Assembly (NCBI RefSeq): GCF_900095725.1
Contig: NZ_FMMP01000017.1
Span: 1-64,000 of the forward strand
Origin: Cellulosilyticum sp. I15G10I2
GTDB taxonomy: Bacteria > Bacillota > Clostridia > Lachnospirales > Cellulosilyticaceae
DNA length: 64,000 nt
Reading direction: 5' to 3'
The notes under the pieces were generated by a model. That model was given only the letters and a program-made list of their open reading frames with translations. It searched no databases and was not told the origin of the DNA. Positions within the stretch are counted from its first letter, which is position 1. Each line of letters opens with the position of its first letter. Below, piece by piece: positions 45,835 through 54,436 of the stretch. The position numbers and the translations under genes were made by a program.

Positions 45835-46690
45835 AATATTCAAAAATATAGTTATCCATCATTTGATGATTATTAAGCATAGCATCACTCGTTAATTTCT
45901 TTTGCCTAAGGGCTTTATCACTTTTAAGAAGTGCGCCGTAAATAATATCAATAACATATAAGAACATAAGATTATTTGATAAGGACATGGAGTTATGGGC
46001 TGTTACTTTATCAGAAGTAATAAACTTTAAGTCAACCAAGTCATTTAATTTAGGAGAATCGTAGCTCGTGATGGTAATGATTTTTGCGCCATGTTCATGA
46101 CACGTCGTTACAGCTTGATAAATATCTTTGCTGAGAATAGTAGGGGCGATTATAATGGCTAAATCTTTTTCTCCTATATTCTCTGTATTAATGCGCATGT
46201 CTAACATATCAGTATGTGCTTTTGCAGATAATCCAACAAGATTAAATTTAAATTCTAGTTCATGGGCCACAAAAGAAGCATTAAAAAGAGCAATAATTTG
46301 AATGTTATGGGCTGATTTTATATAGTCTACTGCTTGGAAGACAATTTTCTCATCTAACATAGCAGAAGTATTCATTAACATTTGGCGATAATCCATTGTC
46401 ATAGATTCAATAAAGCCAGTTTCACTGCTATAAGTATTTTGTTTTTTCATGCTATTATAAAAGTTTTCTTGAGCAAGTGCAATTTTAAAACCATTAAACC
46501 CTTTATAACCAAGTTTTTTGCAGAAACGGTTAATACTAGCTTCTGAGGTGCCGGTTTCTTTTGCAATAGTAGTGATTGTGCTAGACACAACATATTCTGC
46601 ATTATTGATAACGTATTGACTTATTTCATTTTCGCTCATTGTGTAATTAGGCTGCATAGAAATAATTTTTGCGATAACTGCTGGTACCAT
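45833..46690 (-). CDS. MurR/RpiR-family transcriptional regulator
   Basis: 285 residues. N-terminal RpiR helix-turn-helix (SSTITTIAKETGTSEASINRFCKKLGYKGF) and C-terminal SIS phosphosugar-binding domain (IQIIALFNASF, AIIIAPTILSKDIYQAV, ITITSYDSPKLNDL). Divergent from the FAD oxidoreductase operon across a 312-nt gap that holds a palindrome at 46949. It probably controls that operon in response to a sugar phosphate or related acid. GAGGT lies 7 nt before the ATG on this strand. Confidence 0.9.
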   Translation of the reverse strand: MVPAVIAKIISMQPNYTMSENEISQYVINNAEYVVSSTITTIAKETGTSEASINRFCKKLGYKGFNGFKIALAQENFYNSMKKQNTYSSETGFIESMTMDYRQMLMNTSAMLDEKIVFQAVDYIKSAHNIQIIALFNASFVAHELEFKFNLVGLSAKAHTDMLDMRINTENIGEKDLAIIIAPTILSKDIYQAVTTCHEHGAKIITITSYDSPKLNDLVDLKFITSDKVTAHNSMSLSNNLMFLYVIDIIYGALLKSDKALRQKKLTSDAMLNNHQMMDNYIFEY

Positions 46691-46831
46691 TTTTTTACCT
46701 CACAATTAAGTATTTACAACATTACAATAACATAATGCAAACTAAATTGCAAACAGTGGCATAGGTAGTGGCGGTAATTTTCTTTGTTGGTGACTTGAAA
46801 TGATTGATTATAAAAAAATAAATCAAATATA

Positions 46832-46860
46832 TTGACGTCGAATGAAAATGATGATAGTAT
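46832..46860 (+). promoter_or_regulatory. Promoter of the FAD oxidoreductase operon
   Basis: TTGACG-17 nt-TAGTAT. The half-site TGAAAATGATGA (46843-46854) lies inside the spacer, matching one arm of the palindrome at 46949. Confidence 0.6.
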
Positions 46861-46948
46861 AATGACATAAAAAAGTATTTAATAATAATAAAAGTATACA
46901 ATGTGCACAATTGGTGAGCTCGCGTAATAGCTTTGAAGTTTAAAAGAA

Positions 46949-46963
46949 TGAAAATGATTTTCA
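46949..46963 (+). promoter_or_regulatory. RpiR-type operator candidate
   Basis: Perfect palindrome TGAAAAT-G-ATTTTCA, 40 nt before the FAD oxidoreductase start and about 90 nt after the promoter. A bound protein here would block transcription. Confidence 0.6.
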
Positions 46964-47002
46964 GAAAAAGGCAGTATATTTTAAATGGAAAGGAAGAGAT
47001 AA

Positions 47003-48373
47003 ATGACGAAAAAAGTAAACTTACAGCCATTTGATGTGATTGTTGCAGGAGGCGGCGTTTCGGGGTGTGTGGCAGCTATTGCAGCTGGTCGAAGTGGGGC
47101 CTCGGTGCTTGTAATAGAACAGGCAGGTTATTTAGGTGGAACACTGACATCGTGTGGCGTAGGACCTATGATGACTTTTCATGCTGGTGAAAAGCAGATT
47201 ATTAAAGGAATCATGGGGGAAATAGCAGAGCGTATGACAAAAAGAGGTTATTCCCCAGGACATATCAGAGATACGACAGGATACATAAGTTATTTAACAC
47301 CTTTTAATGCAGAAGGCTTAAAACTCATATTAGATGAAATGTTAGATGAAGCAGGGTGTGAGGTGCTTTTCCATACTTTTATTGGAGCAGTTAAGTCTGA
47401 AGATCATAAAATAGCTAGTCTTACTATTTGTAATAAAAATGGTTTGAGTGAGATTGCGGGTAAAGTCTATATTGATGCAACGGGGGATGGGGATCTTGCT
47501 GCTTGGGCAGGAGCTTCAGTTATAAAGGGCAGAGAAACAGATGGGGCCATGCAGCCTATGACTACAAAAATGAAGTTTTGTAATGTAGACACATCCCTTT
47601 TAAGAAAGCACATTGCTCAGCATGCAGAAAAGTTTCCAAGACTCGTAGATAACATTGATCTTATGAATAAAACACCTTATCTTGCAATAGCTGGATTTAT
47701 AGATGAGTTTAAAAGGGCTAAAGAAGCAGGAGAGATTTCAATTCCACGGGAAGATATCCTCTTTTTTGAAACGGATGTTCCGGGAGAATTTATTATTAAT
47801 ACAACGAGAATCATTGGGCATGATGCAACCGATGCAAAAAGCTTAAGTGATGCGGAAAGAACAGGTCGTATGCAATGTGCAGAGCTAGAAAGATTTTTAC
47901 GTCGGCATGTACCTGGGTTTGAGAGAGCCCATCTTGAAATGACAGGACCTTCAATAGGTATTAGGCAGTCCAGACAGCTGAAGGGAGTATATACCCTTAC
48001 AGCACAAGATATTTTGGAACGTAAGCAGTTTGATACAACGATAGCACATTCAGCTTACCCAATTGATATACATAATCCAAAGGGTGAAGGGACAGAAAGT
48101 ATTTTTATGTCAGAGCCTGGAACTTACTACAGTATTCCTTATGAGATAATGGTATGCAATGAGGTGGATAATTTGTTGGTGACTGGACGATGCGTATCTG
48201 CAACATTTGAAGCACAAGCAGCCATTAGAACTACGCCTACAGCAGGCGCTTTGGGGCATGCCTGTGGTACAGCGGCAGGGATGGCAGTAAAAGCAAACCT
48301 AGATCCTAAGAAAATAGATGTTAAGAAACTGCAGAAGTTATTGAAAGAGCAAGATGCTTATTTAGAAGTATAG
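47003..48373 (+). CDS. FAD-dependent oxidoreductase (PF12831-type)
   Basis: 456 residues. Rossmann fold VIVAGGGVSGCVAAIAAGRSG, Glu in VIEQAGYLGGTL, DATGDGDLAAWAGA, a GIRQSRQLKGVYTL strand and the C-terminal NLLVTGRCVSATFEAQAAIR with GHACGTAAGMA. Same family and order of motifs as 23106 but clearly diverged. First gene of a four-gene set with permease, HyuA-like protein and HExxH protein. Substrate unknown. AAAGGAAG 8 nt upstream. Confidence 0.87.
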   Translation: MTKKVNLQPFDVIVAGGGVSGCVAAIAAGRSGASVLVIEQAGYLGGTLTSCGVGPMMTFHAGEKQIIKGIMGEIAERMTKRGYSPGHIRDTTGYISYLTPFNAEGLKLILDEMLDEAGCEVLFHTFIGAVKSEDHKIASLTICNKNGLSEIAGKVYIDATGDGDLAAWAGASVIKGRETDGAMQPMTTKMKFCNVDTSLLRKHIAQHAEKFPRLVDNIDLMNKTPYLAIAGFIDEFKRAKEAGEISIPREDILFFETDVPGEFIINTTRIIGHDATDAKSLSDAERTGRMQCAELERFLRRHVPGFERAHLEMTGPSIGIRQSRQLKGVYTLTAQDILERKQFDTTIAHSAYPIDIHNPKGEGTESIFMSEPGTYYSIPYEIMVCNEVDNLLVTGRCVSATFEAQAAIRTTPTAGALGHACGTAAGMAVKANLDPKKIDVKKLQKLLKEQDAYLEV

Positions 48374-48442
48374 TGTTTGTTATTTTGATTTTGGCGGGAC
48401 TAAAGTCCGTCTAAATAAATTATTTTTATGAGGAGGTTTTTT

Positions 48443-49735
48443 ATGAACACACTACAAGTTATTGGAATTCTAGGTATATTTGCAGTACTCGTCATTCTTA
48501 TGATGACTCGCAAAATACCAACCATTCTTGCACTGCCTATTATGGCAGTAGGTATTGCCTTAGTTGCAGGTATCCCTTTTATCTCATCAGATAAGGAAAC
48601 TTTTACAATTGCAAAAGACGTGCTTGAAGGCGGTGCCATGAGAATGAGTACAGCTATTGCTGGACTTATATTTGGGGGATGGTTTGGCAAGATGCTGACC
48701 AAGATAGGTGTTACAAGAACGATTATCAGAAAAGCAGCTGAGCTTGCTGGGGATAAACCACTGCCGATAGCGCTTGCTTTCTTAGTTGTATGCTCTATTA
48801 TTTTTGCAGCATCTAATGGACTTGGAATGGTTATTTTAGTTGGAACAATCATCCTGCCAATTATGATCTCAGCTGGCATCAGTCCGCTTGTCAGCGGTAT
48901 TGTACTTTTGCTTGCAAACGGCATCGGAGTTACTTTTAGTGTAGGTACTTTGGGTGTCTACATAGATGTTTTAGGTTTGCCGCTTGGAACTGTTACAGCC
49001 TATTCATGGCTTTGCGGTATACCACTTATTATCGTTGCAATTATTATGATTGTTGTATCTATTAAATTCAGTGGTAAAACAAGTAAAGCTTGGGCCATGC
49101 CGTCTCTTGGGGCAGACGTTGTAACATCAGATAAAAATGTTAGAACAATAGCACTTATTAGCCCAATTATTCCTGTAGTTCTTGTTTTTGCATTTAAAAT
49201 GCCTCTTGTACCAGCTATACTTATTGGTATTGCAGCTTCGTTAATACTTGCTACACCTAAAAATCCTATACAGATTGTTTCCAGTGCTTTTATAGAAGGG
49301 ATTCAGGATACAGCAGGTGCAGCTGCTCTTATGATAGGGATTGGTATGACTTTGAAATCTGTTATGGCACCTCAAGTAGCTGAAATTTTACAGCCTGTTA
49401 TCAGCGCGATTATTCCTTCAAGTCCGTTTATGTTTATCATCGTATTTGGGTTATTATCACCACTAGCAATATACAGAGGACCTCTTAATGTATGGGGGCT
49501 CGGTAGCGGTGTTGTTGCACTTCTTGCAGCAGCAGGCATGAATCCAGTTGCAGCTATGGTTGCACTGCGTTTAGATAGTAACGTTCAGGCTGTCTGTGAT
49601 CCTACCAATTCGCATAATGTTTGGATTTCAGATTTTACAAAAACAGATGTTAATGAATATCTTAAAAAAACTATTATTTGGATTGCTATATCTACCTTTG
49701 TAGGTTTAATTGCAGCTAGCTTTATGGTATTTTAA
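48443..49735 (+). CDS. Ion-transporter-superfamily anion permease (CitMHS/GntP/DcuC-like)
   Basis: 430 residues, 10-12 helices. ASNGLGMVILVGTIILPIM and SNVQAVCDPTNSHNVWISDF are reentrant-loop-like segments. The protein resembles the carboxylate and gluconate permease families but I cannot fix which. ATG 48443 is chosen because AGGAGG stands 8 nt before it; the in-frame ATG 48428 overlaps that site. Likely takes up the acid processed by its neighbours. Confidence 0.72.
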   Translation: MNTLQVIGILGIFAVLVILMMTRKIPTILALPIMAVGIALVAGIPFISSDKETFTIAKDVLEGGAMRMSTAIAGLIFGGWFGKMLTKIGVTRTIIRKAAELAGDKPLPIALAFLVVCSIIFAASNGLGMVILVGTIILPIMISAGISPLVSGIVLLLANGIGVTFSVGTLGVYIDVLGLPLGTVTAYSWLCGIPLIIVAIIMIVVSIKFSGKTSKAWAMPSLGADVVTSDKNVRTIALISPIIPVVLVFAFKMPLVPAILIGIAASLILATPKNPIQIVSSAFIEGIQDTAGAAALMIGIGMTLKSVMAPQVAEILQPVISAIIPSSPFMFIIVFGLLSPLAIYRGPLNVWGLGSGVVALLAAAGMNPVAAMVALRLDSNVQAVCDPTNSHNVWISDFTKTDVNEYLKKTIIWIAISTFVGLIAASFMVF

Positions 49736-49771
49736 TAAGGAATTAAACAGCGCACATAGCACCAAAGAACG

Positions 49772-49810
49772 GTGCATAGGATCAAGTCATTTTAACCTAT
49801 GCACTGCTTT
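49772..49810 (+). terminator. Hairpin between permease and HyuA-like gene
   Basis: GTGCATAGG/CCTATGCAC stem with a 15-nt loop, then TGCTTTT. A second small hairpin AAGGAAG-ATGA-CTTCCTT lies at 49827-49844. Either may attenuate expression of the distal genes. Confidence 0.55.
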
Positions 49811-49869
49811 TAAATTTGAAAATACTAAGGAAGATGACTTCCTTTTAAATATAGAGTGGAGGCTTTTTT

Positions 49870-52008
49870 ATGAATAAAAAAGTAAGAATAGGCATAGATG
49901 TGGGCGGTACATTTACCGATGCAGTTATTATTGATAATGCGGATTATAAGGTGCTGGCAAAAATGAAAATACCAACGACTCATGAAGAGGGGGTTGCAGT
50001 TGGGGTAGTTAAGATTATTTCAACGCTTATGAAAGAAAATCAAATTGAGCCCGAAGATGTTATGTTTATTGCCCATGGCACAACTCAGGCAACCAATGCA
50101 CTCTTAGAAGGTGATGTTGCACAGGTAGGAATCATTGGTATGGGAACAGGGGTAGATGCAAGAAGTGCAAAGTCAGAAACAAACATAGGGAATATTGAAC
50201 TTGCACCAGGTAAATACTTAAATTCGTCTAATGCTTTTATTGATTCTGTAAGTGTAAATGATGAGATGATAGAAGCAGCTATTTGTGAACTGCTTGATAA
50301 AAAGGCTCAGGTTATTGTAGCATCGGAAGCTTATAGTGTTGATGATCCTGAAAATGAACTCAAGGTTATGGCGTGTGCGGCTAAAAAAGGTTTATATACT
50401 ACAGGAGGCCATGAAATTTCTCAGTTATATGGACTGAAGATGCGGACACGTACAGCAGTAGTCAATGCAAGCCTTATTCCTAAAATGATAGAGACAGCTA
50501 ACATGACAGAGCAAGCGGTATTAGATACAAAGATTAAGTCCGGCCTCATGATTATGCGCTGTGACGGTGGGGTAATGAGTATTAATGAGGTGCGTAAAAG
50601 ACCTATTCTTACGATGCTTTCGGGCTTAGCGGCCGGGGTAGCTGGTGCACTGATGTATGAGAAAATTTCTGATGGGATCTTTTTTGAGGTGGGGGGAACC
50701 AGTGTAGATATTTCTGTTATTAAAAATGGAAAAGTTATGATCAAATATGCACAAGTCGGCGGACATAAAACTTATCTACAATCATTAGACGTACGTACTC
50801 TTGGGGTTGCTGGGGGAAGCATGATTCGTATTAAAGATAAAAAAATGATTGATATCGGACCTAGAAGTGCACATATTGCAGGCAAAAATTATGAGTGTTT
50901 TACTCCGGAGGATGCTATTACTGAGGCTTCGGTTCAGTTTGTAAGTCCAAGGGCAGATGATCCTTGTGAGTATGCAACAATTGTGGCCCAAGATGGTAAA
51001 GAGTATTCATTAACACTTGCAGGTGCTGCAAACTTGCTTGGCTATGTACCAAAAGATGACTATGCTTATGGCAATATAGGATGTACAAAAGTAGCTTGGT
51101 CAGCATTAGGAGATTATCTGAGCATAAGCGCTAAAGATGCGGCAAAACAAGCTATGGACATTGCTATTAAAAAGTTAGCAGTTGTTATTAATGATTTAAT
51201 AAATGAGTATGAACTTGACCGTAAGTTTATTACCCTTGTTGGCGGAGGTGGAAGCGGAGCTGTTATTGTCAATGCTCTCGCTGGGCACTTTAACTTTAAA
51301 TGGAGAATTGCCCAAAATGCACCTTATATTTCAACCATTGGCGTAGCCCTCGCTATGGTACGTGAACAACTGGAAAGAACGATTGTTAACCCAACCGATG
51401 AGGATATTAAGAAAATCCGTGCAGATATTATTGAAAGAATTGTAAAATCAGGTGCAAACGAGGAAACAGTTGATGTATCTATAGAAATTGATGCGCAGAA
51501 AAATATTTTAAGAGCAGTTGCCACGGGCGCAACGGAACTGCGTAAAAAAGACCTTAATGCTAATCAGCTTGGGACAGAACAACTTAAAAGTATTTCAGCT
51601 GAAGCTTTAGTTGTAGATAAAGAGCAGGTTCAGCCTATCTGCAATACAGGCAGATGGTACCTTTTTGAGGCAAAGACTTCTAAAAGGATACTCTTTGGAC
51701 TTGTTAAGCTGAAAGGGAAGAGTTGTTGTGTAATCGACCGAGAGGGTGTTGTACGTCTCAAAAAAGAAAAGGCTGAGTATATCAAGTTTAAAAAATCTGA
51801 GCAGAAACAATTATTTAATACTTTTTTAGATGATAATACAACCTATTCAGATGCCAATGCAACGATCCCAAAAGTTTTTCTTTTTTACAAGGAAAAAATG
51901 CTTGATTTAACGGGGATGCAGACGGCAGAACAGCTTTATTCGATTATGGATGTTGAAACAGAGATTATGAGCGCTGATGAAGAAATCATTGCAGTAGCTT
52001 ATAAATAG
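49870..52008 (+). CDS. Hydantoinase/oxoprolinase A-type ATP-dependent protein (HyuA-like)
   Basis: 712 residues. ASKHA-fold phosphate loop GIDVGGTFTDAVIID at the start, FIAHGTTQATNALL, a second site FFEVGGTSVDISVI, RTLGVAGGSM with the usual acidic follow-up, and GGGGSGAVIVNALA near 455-470. HyuA enzymes use ATP to open cyclic amides such as hydantoins or 5-oxoproline, usually with a HyuB partner; none is present here. The last ~180 residues look distinct. GTGGAGG precedes the ATG. Confidence 0.87.
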   Translation: MNKKVRIGIDVGGTFTDAVIIDNADYKVLAKMKIPTTHEEGVAVGVVKIISTLMKENQIEPEDVMFIAHGTTQATNALLEGDVAQVGIIGMGTGVDARSAKSETNIGNIELAPGKYLNSSNAFIDSVSVNDEMIEAAICELLDKKAQVIVASEAYSVDDPENELKVMACAAKKGLYTTGGHEISQLYGLKMRTRTAVVNASLIPKMIETANMTEQAVLDTKIKSGLMIMRCDGGVMSINEVRKRPILTMLSGLAAGVAGALMYEKISDGIFFEVGGTSVDISVIKNGKVMIKYAQVGGHKTYLQSLDVRTLGVAGGSMIRIKDKKMIDIGPRSAHIAGKNYECFTPEDAITEASVQFVSPRADDPCEYATIVAQDGKEYSLTLAGAANLLGYVPKDDYAYGNIGCTKVAWSALGDYLSISAKDAAKQAMDIAIKKLAVVINDLINEYELDRKFITLVGGGGSGAVIVNALAGHFNFKWRIAQNAPYISTIGVALAMVREQLERTIVNPTDEDIKKIRADIIERIVKSGANEETVDVSIEIDAQKNILRAVATGATELRKKDLNANQLGTEQLKSISAEALVVDKEQVQPICNTGRWYLFEAKTSKRILFGLVKLKGKSCCVIDREGVVRLKKEKAEYIKFKKSEQKQLFNTFLDDNTTYSDANATIPKVFLFYKEKMLDLTGMQTAEQLYSIMDVETEIMSADEEIIAVAYK

Positions 52009-52013
52009 GAGGC

Positions 52014-52670
52014 ATGATGATGAATATAAGTGATGAGATTCTTGCTTTATGTGAGCTTTCCAATGATTTGCTTTTTCATAAAATACCTCGACATAAATAT
52101 AGTTATTATATTAAAAGTTCATTGAATGCCGGTAAACAGGCTGCAAAAGCGTATTTGGGAGAAGACATCCGAGAACTTTATAAAAAGAATGGGCTCGTTA
52201 TTGAGTATTGTGAAACGACAAATAGTTATTGCGGTGTTAAATTTAGAGCTCAAGTTACGATGGGGAAAGAAGAAACTATTGTAACTTTATATACCAAGTC
52301 ACTCAATGAATTTGCACAGTATAGTTCCTTTGAGGGAAATGCTTCGATAGCTTATGAAACTGCACTGGATGTCCATTTATGCCATGAGTTTTATCATTTT
52401 CTTGAACATAAAGCCAATACGTCTGTATCAGAGACCTTAGATTCAGTCGAAACGATCAAGCTGCCTTTTTTTACACGGAGGGCACATATTAATAGATGCA
52501 GTGAAATAGCAGCACATGCTTTTGCGCAGGAAATGCTGGGATTAGACCATCTGCCTAACATTTACGATTATATTTATCTTGTGAATACCTCGCAGATATC
52601 AAAAGAAAATTTTGATAAGATGATAGTAGAGTTTGGAGAAAAGCTATTTGATATAAACTTATCAAACTAA
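52014..52670 (+). CDS. Small HExxH putative zinc protein (ImmA/IrrE-like), unknown function
   Basis: 218 residues. HEFYH at 124-128 plus SEIAAHAFAQEML with Glu164 forms a gluzincin-like pattern (HExxH then ExxAxxFA), as in ImmA/IrrE peptidases. No signal peptide or membrane helix; no DNA-binding domain. Begins 5 nt after the HyuA-like gene, so it is co-translated with it. TAGGAGG fits best with the third of three consecutive ATGs (52020). I do not recognise a named family; a maturation or ring-opening role for its neighbours is only a guess. Confidence 0.75.
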   Translation: MMMNISDEILALCELSNDLLFHKIPRHKYSYYIKSSLNAGKQAAKAYLGEDIRELYKKNGLVIEYCETTNSYCGVKFRAQVTMGKEETIVTLYTKSLNEFAQYSSFEGNASIAYETALDVHLCHEFYHFLEHKANTSVSETLDSVETIKLPFFTRRAHINRCSEIAAHAFAQEMLGLDHLPNIYDYIYLVNTSQISKENFDKMIVEFGEKLFDINLSN

Positions 52671-52781
52671 AAAATAAGTGTGCTAGACTAAGCTATAGAA
52701 AGAAAGTAAAATAAGAAGTATAGTAATTGTGAGGCATAATAGTGATAAATACTATGAGATAATTTTGCCAGGGGGGAAACT

Positions 52782-53627
52782 ATGATTAATGAAGTTATGT
52801 GTTTAAAAGAAGCGTTTAAGGGACTCTCAGATTCGGACTATAATCCTACATTATCTGCTTATATTGTGGCCAATAGCAATGATATACATCCAAATTATAA
52901 AAGACCTAGTGTCGTCATTTGTCCAGGAGGCGGATATAGGCTTACTTCAGACAGAGAAGCAGAGCCAGTGGCTCTTAGATTTGTAGCAGCGGGGTTTAAC
53001 GCTTTTGTTTTACGATATAGTGTGGAAACAAATAAGTACCCTGCGCAATTGCTGGAAGTATCCGCAGCGGTAGCTTATATCAGAAAGATGGCAAATAAGT
53101 GGTCTGTTGATGAAAATAAAATTATAGTATGTGGTTTTTCGGCAGGGGGACACTTAGCAGGTAGCTTAGGGGTGTTTTGGAATCAAAGTTTTATAAGAGA
53201 AAAGTTAGGGCTTGAAGCGGGTGAAAATAAGCCTAATGCTATGATTTTATCTTATCCCGTTATAACAGCTGGAGAGTTTGCTCACCAAGGGTCCTTTAAC
53301 CATCTTTTGGGACCAGAAGCATCTCAAGAACAAAGAGATACACTTTCTTTAGAGAATCATGTCAGCGTGAATACACCGCCGACTTTTATATGGCATACAT
53401 TAGATGATACTACTGTACCGGTAGAAAATGCACTGCTTTTTGCAAGAGCCCTTAGAGAAAAGAATATTTTGTTTGAGCTGCACATTTATTATCAAGGGGT
53501 TCATGGATTGTCCTTGTGCGATAAAACCACAGCGCATATTGAAAAGCCAGAACAGATTAATCCTCATGCTGCGACATGGTTTAATTTAGCTCTGGGGTGG
53601 CTGCATGAGGTACTGCAAATAGTCTGA
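52782..53627 (+). CDS. Alpha/beta hydrolase, probable carbohydrate esterase
   Basis: 281 residues. Oxyanion-hole loop VICPGGGYRLTSDREAEPVA, nucleophile elbow CGFSAGGHLAG (Ser120), acid in HTLDDTTVP (Asp208/209) and GVHGLSL (His241). This BD-FAE/acetyl-xylan-esterase-like layout is usual for deacetylases of plant polysaccharides. No signal peptide, so it would act on imported oligosaccharides. A diverged duplicate of its last 23 codons is at 54171. Confidence 0.86.
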   Translation: MINEVMCLKEAFKGLSDSDYNPTLSAYIVANSNDIHPNYKRPSVVICPGGGYRLTSDREAEPVALRFVAAGFNAFVLRYSVETNKYPAQLLEVSAAVAYIRKMANKWSVDENKIIVCGFSAGGHLAGSLGVFWNQSFIREKLGLEAGENKPNAMILSYPVITAGEFAHQGSFNHLLGPEASQEQRDTLSLENHVSVNTPPTFIWHTLDDTTVPVENALLFARALREKNILFELHIYYQGVHGLSLCDKTTAHIEKPEQINPHAATWFNLALGWLHEVLQIV

Positions 53628-53678
53628 ACGTTAGTAAGTACACAATAGTTCATGATTGTTAAGAGTCTATTTAAAGAT

Positions 53679-53711
53679 AAAATGACTGTCTTAATGGCAG
53701 TCATTTTTTTG
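53679..53711. terminator. Bidirectional terminator between hydrolase and hemerythrin
   Basis: AAATGACTG/CAGTCATTT stem, 9-nt loop, T runs on both strands. It overlaps the hemerythrin stop codon. Confidence 0.8.
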
Positions 53712-54095
53712 TAAGAATTGTGCTAATGCGCGATCTTCTTGAGTGATGTGATTTATCAGCCATTCAAGTACAAGCAACTTTAATCCATCAATAATATGAT
53801 CATTTAAACCATGTTCTGAAGCCTTGTTATACAGGCGATAAAGTTGTTTGATAAAATAGCTGTGTTCATCTCTATGATGTGTAAAATTTTTATAGTGATT
53901 TTTAAACATAACGGCTTCTTCGTGGCTGAAATGCTGGATAACATAATTGCTCAGAAAGGACCAAACATTCTCAATGGCTTCTAAATCCGTTGTATTACTT
54001 AAATCAAGTATCATACCTACTTTGTCAAATATACTTTTATGCTCTTCGTCAATATGTTCAATACCTGTCTTAAGGTCATCTGTCCACCATAACAA
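53691..54095 (-). CDS. Bacteriohemerythrin
   Basis: About 134 residues, a four-helix bundle that binds O2 at a di-iron site. All ligands are visible: His in GIEHIDEEH, His and Glu in QHFSHEEAVMF, HxxxH in THHRDEHSYF, and His with Asp in INHITQEDRAL. The start is probably TTG 54095, 8 nt after AAAGGAGG; the GTG at 54104 lies inside that site. In an anaerobe it would sense or scavenge oxygen. Orientation opposite to its neighbours; it separates the hydrolase gene from a copy of the hydrolase 3' end. Confidence 0.9.
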   Translation of the reverse strand: MLWWTDDLKTGIEHIDEEHKSIFDKVGMILDLSNTTDLEAIENVWSFLSNYVIQHFSHEEAVMFKNHYKNFTHHRDEHSYFIKQLYRLYNKASEHGLNDHIIDGLKLLVLEWLINHITQEDRALAQFLQKNDCH

Positions 54096-54170
54096 TTGCA
54101 ACACCTCCTTTTTTAATATTTTCCATTACTTTAGTGTATCATAATTTGTGCATATATACTAGATAATATT

Positions 54171-54239
54171 AATTCCCGTGCAGTCACATGGTTTAATTTA
54201 GCTCTAGAGTGGCTTCAGGATGTACTTAGAATAGTCTGA
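54171..54239 (+). pseudogene. Relic: duplicated 3' end of the alpha/beta hydrolase gene
   Basis: Twenty-three codons ending in TGA read NSRAVTWFNLALEWLQDVLRIV. The intact gene ends NPHAATWFNLALGWLHEVLQIV. The two align codon for codon with no gap (53559-53627 against 54171-54239), and there is no similarity before or after. A terminator follows at 54296. Confidence 0.85.
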
Positions 54240-54295
54240 AACAATTTATTATCAAGGTATATTATACCTAAAAGGCCAATATAATATAAGAGAAC

Positions 54296-54338
54296 AAATG
54301 CTCAAAGTCTAGAGGAATAGATTTTGAGCATTTTATTA
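54296..54338 (+). terminator. Terminator before the subtilase-like gene
   Basis: AAATGCTCAAA/TTTTGAGCATTT stem, about 15-nt loop, T-rich tail. Confidence 0.75.
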
Positions 54339-54436
54339 TTTATTGAGGTGATTTATAAGAAATCATATGAGAGGTATGAGACGTATTTTAATAATAGAGA
54401 AGTACCCAATGTTTTAATGAAAGGGGGGAGGACGTT

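Noticed and set aside
45710-45895. Small gene downstream of galM
   Set aside because: The frame runs through two terminator hairpins and into the antisense of the RpiR gene.
54255-54269. Palindrome AGGTATA-T-TATACCT as an operator
   Set aside because: It lies between a relic and a terminator, away from any promoter; likely chance in AT-rich DNA.
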